From: Promethearchaeati archaeon
GTDB taxonomy: Archaea > Asgardarchaeota > Heimdallarchaeia > JABLTI01
NCBI GenBank assembly: GCA_013166835.1
Contig: JABLTI010000021.1
Location: forward strand, 1 to 32,100
DNA length: 32,100 bases
Reading direction: 5' to 3'
In this document: in pieces, positions 29,445 to 32,100 of the stretch
How the letters are laid out: the number at the start of each line of letters is the position of its first letter
Numbering within the stretch: position 1 is the stretch's first letter
Program-made: the position numbers and the translations under genes
Notes under the pieces: generated by a model
Seen by the model: only the letters and a program-made list of their open reading frames with translations
Databases searched by the model: none
What the model was told of the DNA's origin: nothing

Positions 29445-32100
29445 TTAAAAAAATAATTTGAGGATTTCAAAGATAGATATATCATCAAATATCTTCTTCA
29501 CTTTTAATTCTCTGCCATCTGTGTTTACGATTTTACCTGATCTTGAGATCCAAGCAGGCATTGGTATAATAAGGTCTGCATTTTCATTGTATCCCATTGA
29601 GATAGTAAAGCCTTTGAATTTTTTATTCATAGCTCCAATTACTAAATAATTGTCTGCTATTGGTACTTTACCAAATCCAAGTTCTATAAGTCCAACTTCA
29701 TTTAATCCTTTATGCATAATTACTGTGGGAACTTTTTCAGGTTTGGCTGGGGCATTTAGAATTGCTAATTCATAAGAATCATTCGTTAGTATAGCCCCTT
29801 GTTTCTTAGCTATATGTAAAAATGGTTTTAACAAAGGATAATCACTTAGAGAAACATCTAATTTTATACGTTTGCTCTTCAAAATATCTGTTATTTTGGC
29901 TGTCGAAATTCCTTCATCAAAAATTGCCCCTATTTTGAATCCATGTTTTTCACTAAATTCTTTAAGTTTTATTGCTTCATCATTAGTGACATTTGGAGCT
30001 AAGACAATAGCTAAATCCTTTTTATGTTTGTTAATTATACTTTTAGCTTCGTTCAAAGTAATTTCAGTGAATCCTTTTCCAGATTTTTTCATTGGTTTCT
30101 TAATATTCTTCTCCCAAGTTCTGTCAAATCTTGGCTTATCACATACAAGTCCATAATTCCATGAATTATCTATAGATGAAACATTGACTGAAAATCCCTT
30201 ATAAATATCAATATTCATTTCACAGCCAATACCACAGTTATTACAAACAGTAGGTATTGATATTACATCCCAAGGACCGTTTTTAACAAAAGGAGTAGTG
30301 GATGCAAATGCTCCTGTCGGGCAGATATCAACAAAACTACCTATGAAATCGCCTTTTACATCACCCATTTGCATGCCTGATGGTGGGCCGTTCTTTGTTG
30401 GGAATCCACGATTTAGATTATCTATTAAACCTTCTCCAATAATTTCATGAGTAAGATTTACACATCGACCACATAGGATGCATTTGTTGTTATCAAGAAT
30501 TATCTGTGGATGTGATTCATCTATTGGATCAGTATGTAATTCTCCAATATATTGATCTTGGTTTGCATTATATAATTTCGCGTATTCCCTTAATTTACAT
30601 TCAAAGGAATCTAAACAACCACAAGACATACATCTATTTACTTCTTCTATAGCCTCTTCCTCAGTAAATGAAGTTTCAACCTCTTTAAAAGTACTAATTC
30701 TTTCTTCAACAGGAAGATCTTTAGTTTTTACACGATTTAATCTTTCTCTGTCTTTATAATCTTCTTCTGTTACTTTCTTCCAGTGCTTATAAGGTCTATA
30801 AGTTAGAATTAACTTCTTTAATTCTTCATCATTTTCGATTTCATCAAGATATTCCCATGGTTTTTGTAAAGCTTCTTTATATTGTGGTAGTTTTTCTTTT
30901 ACATATAAATCAATCATAATTGCTGCTTCTTTGCCTGTTGCTATCGCTTCAATGACTGTCGAAGGACTGAGAGCTAAATCTCCTCCTACAAACGTACCTG
31001 GGATATTTGTTTCATATGTGGTTTTATCATAATCAGCCCACATAATAGAATATTTAAGACCAATATTATCAAGCAACTCTTTATCTGAACTTTGTCCTAC
31101 TGCAAAAATAACATTATCAATGTCTAAACAATAGTTTGTTCCGTCACAAGCTATAGGTCTGCATCTGCCACTTTCATCTGGTTCACCAAGTTTCATTTTA
31201 ATCAATTCAATTTGATTAACATTTTCTTCGCCAATAATCTTCAATGGATTAGAAAGAAGATTGAATTCAATTCCTTCTTCTTCTGCTTCTTCGATTTCCT
31301 TTTCTTCCGCGGGCATTTCGTTACGAGTTCTTCTATAAGTAACAATAACATTGGAACCTAGTCGTTTTGCAGTTCGGGCAACATCCATTGCACTATTTCC
31401 TCCTCCAACTACCATTACATTTTGCCCAATCTCAACTTTTTCACCTAAGTTGATTTTTCTTAAGAAATCAATCGCATCCATCACACCTGGCATTTCACAA
31501 CCTTCTAATTGTAGCTGTCGACTTTTCCATGCACCAATTCCAAGAAATATTGCATCATATTTTTTCTGTAATTCATTAAATGAGATATCTTCTCCTATAC
31601 GAGTATTTGTTTTAACCTGAATACCAGTATTGATAACTGTTTCAATATCCTTCCTGAGAATATCTTTAGGTAATCTGTATTCAGGAATACCATATCTTAA
31701 CATACCTCCTAATTCAGGCATTGCTTCATATAAAGTAACATCATGTCCTTTTATTCGAAGATAGAAAGCACAAGATAGCCCTGCTGGTCCACCACCAATA
31801 ATAGCAACCTTCTTACCTGTATCTGGTGGGATTTCAGGCATCCAAGCTCCATGCTCAAGATCATAATCTGCGACAAACCGTTTTAATTGTCGTATTGCTA
31901 AGGGTTCCTCAACTAGATTTCTCCTACATTCTTTTTCACAAAATGCCGGACAAATTCGGCCAAGAACCGCTGGAAGAATATAATCTTTTTTCATTAAAGC
32001 AACTGCTTCATGATATTTGCCATTTGCTGCTAAAGCTAAATAACTTTGGACATCGCTTTTTGTTGGACAACCATCATTACAAGGACCAATACAATCCCCA
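29445..32100 (-). CDS. GltD-like NAD(P)/FAD oxidoreductase fused to a NuoG/FdhA-like Fe-S module (5' end beyond window)
   Basis: The frame continues past the ATG at 31994 to the window edge, reading DCIGPCNDGCPTKSDVQSYL, the Cys-rich start of the GltD-type [4Fe-4S] domain, so the gene is partial. Residues counted from the ATG at 31994: C15, C19 and C23 (ICPAFCEKEC) complete that domain. VAIIGGGPAGLSC (63-75) binds FAD and VMVVGGGNSAMDVARTA (193-209) binds NAD(P). CMSCGC (455-460) and CILCGRC (505-511) with a later DICPTGAF hold Fe-S ligands. CNNCGIGC (584-591) plus C618 is the [4Fe-4S] site of molybdopterin oxidoreductases. The remaining 230 residues are a shrunken molybdopterin-type domain ending in ADLIIPMPAWISRSGKIVNTDGREL, as in NuoG/FdhA. 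Likely an electron-transfer subunit of a hydrogenase, formate dehydrogenase or bifurcating complex; the partner is unknown. Confidence 0.82.
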   Translation of the reverse strand, partial: GDCIGPCNDGCPTKSDVQSYLALAANGKYHEAVALMKKDYILPAVLGRICPAFCEKECRRNLVEEPLAIRQLKRFVADYDLEHGAWMPEIPPDTGKKVAIIGGGPAGLSCAFYLRIKGHDVTLYEAMPELGGMLRYGIPEYRLPKDILRKDIETVINTGIQVKTNTRIGEDISFNELQKKYDAIFLGIGAWKSRQLQLEGCEMPGVMDAIDFLRKINLGEKVEIGQNVMVVGGGNSAMDVARTAKRLGSNVIVTYRRTRNEMPAEEKEIEEAEEEGIEFNLLSNPLKIIGEENVNQIELIKMKLGEPDESGRCRPIACDGTNYCLDIDNVIFAVGQSSDKELLDNIGLKYSIMWADYDKTTYETNIPGTFVGGDLALSPSTVIEAIATGKEAAIMIDLYVKEKLPQYKEALQKPWEYLDEIENDEELKKLILTYRPYKHWKKVTEEDYKDRERLNRVKTKDLPVEERISTFKEVETSFTEEEAIEEVNRCMSCGCLDSFECKLREYAKLYNANQDQYIGELHTDPIDESHPQIILDNNKCILCGRCVNLTHEIIGEGLIDNLNRGFPTKNGPPSGMQMGDVKGDFIGSFVDICPTGAFASTTPFVKNGPWDVISIPTVCNNCGIGCEMNIDIYKGFSVNVSSIDNSWNYGLVCDKPRFDRTWEKNIKKPMKKSGKGFTEITLNEAKSIINKHKKDLAIVLAPNVTNDEAIKLKEFSEKHGFKIGAIFDEGISTAKITDILKSKRIKLDVSLSDYPLLKPFLHIAKKQGAILTNDSYELAILNAPAKPEKVPTVIMHKGLNEVGLIELGFGKVPIADNYLVIGAMNKKFKGFTISMGYNENADLIIPMPAWISRSGKIVNTDGRELKVKKIFDDISIFEILKLFF

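Noticed and set aside
29445..31994. Complete gene starting at the ATG at 31994
   Set aside because: The frame stays open to the window edge and reads the Cys-rich N-terminal domain expected for this family, so the gene is truncated by the window.

Overview
The window is about one third GC, densely packed, and clearly archaeal. Markers are an Alba chromatin protein, Hef helicase/nuclease, TruD, Pth2, a geranylgeranyl-reductase-family enzyme, class III (archaellin/pilin-type) signal peptides, many TTG/GTG starts with GGTG or GAGGT ribosome-binding sites, and oligo-T terminators. An Asgard archaeon is the best fit. It carries two Roadblock/LC7 proteins, a gelsolin-like protein beside one of them, a candidate PAC3-type proteasome assembly chaperone, a Trm9/ALKBH8-like methyltransferase, a ZNRD2/SSSCA1 zinc ribbon and an Alba with a histone-H1-like Lys/Ala/Pro tail. 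Assignment below Asgard is not possible from the sequence; the low GC and gene content would suit a Heimdall- or Loki-type lineage.

Layout. Positions 1-898: tail of a gene that may be FwdA, then FwdC of formylmethanofuran dehydrogenase (methyl branch of the Wood-Ljungdahl pathway). 934-2333: two minus-strand genes of unknown function, one a secreted, membrane-anchored protein. 2576-5407: information processing (Alba, zinc-ribbon/KH-like protein, TruD, Pth2). 5578-8903: flavin-dependent prenyl reductase, a DapB-like dehydrogenase, a GC-rich non-coding RNA candidate and a Trm9-like methyltransferase. 9031-11518: two tandem paralogous large pilin-like proteins. 11539-15461: DUF362 and DHH genes as a pair, DUF2797, and two four-helix membrane proteins. 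15668-18124: complete Hef.

Positions 18131-24660 form a run of nine minus-strand genes: ZNRD2-like zinc ribbon, HD phosphohydrolase, Roadblock, gelsolin-like, PAC3-like, NYN nuclease-fold, cis-prenyltransferase, histidine phosphatase, Roadblock. 25017-25685 is a sequon-rich surface protein. 25725-29125 is a compact operon bshC-bshB-bshA, a full set for bacillithiol biosynthesis, a low-molecular-weight thiol best known from Firmicutes; this is the most striking finding. 29445-32100 is a GltD-like NAD(P)/FAD oxidoreductase fused to a short NuoG/FdhA-like iron-sulfur module, running off the right edge.

No rRNA, tRNA, CRISPR array, insertion sequence or phage gene was seen.
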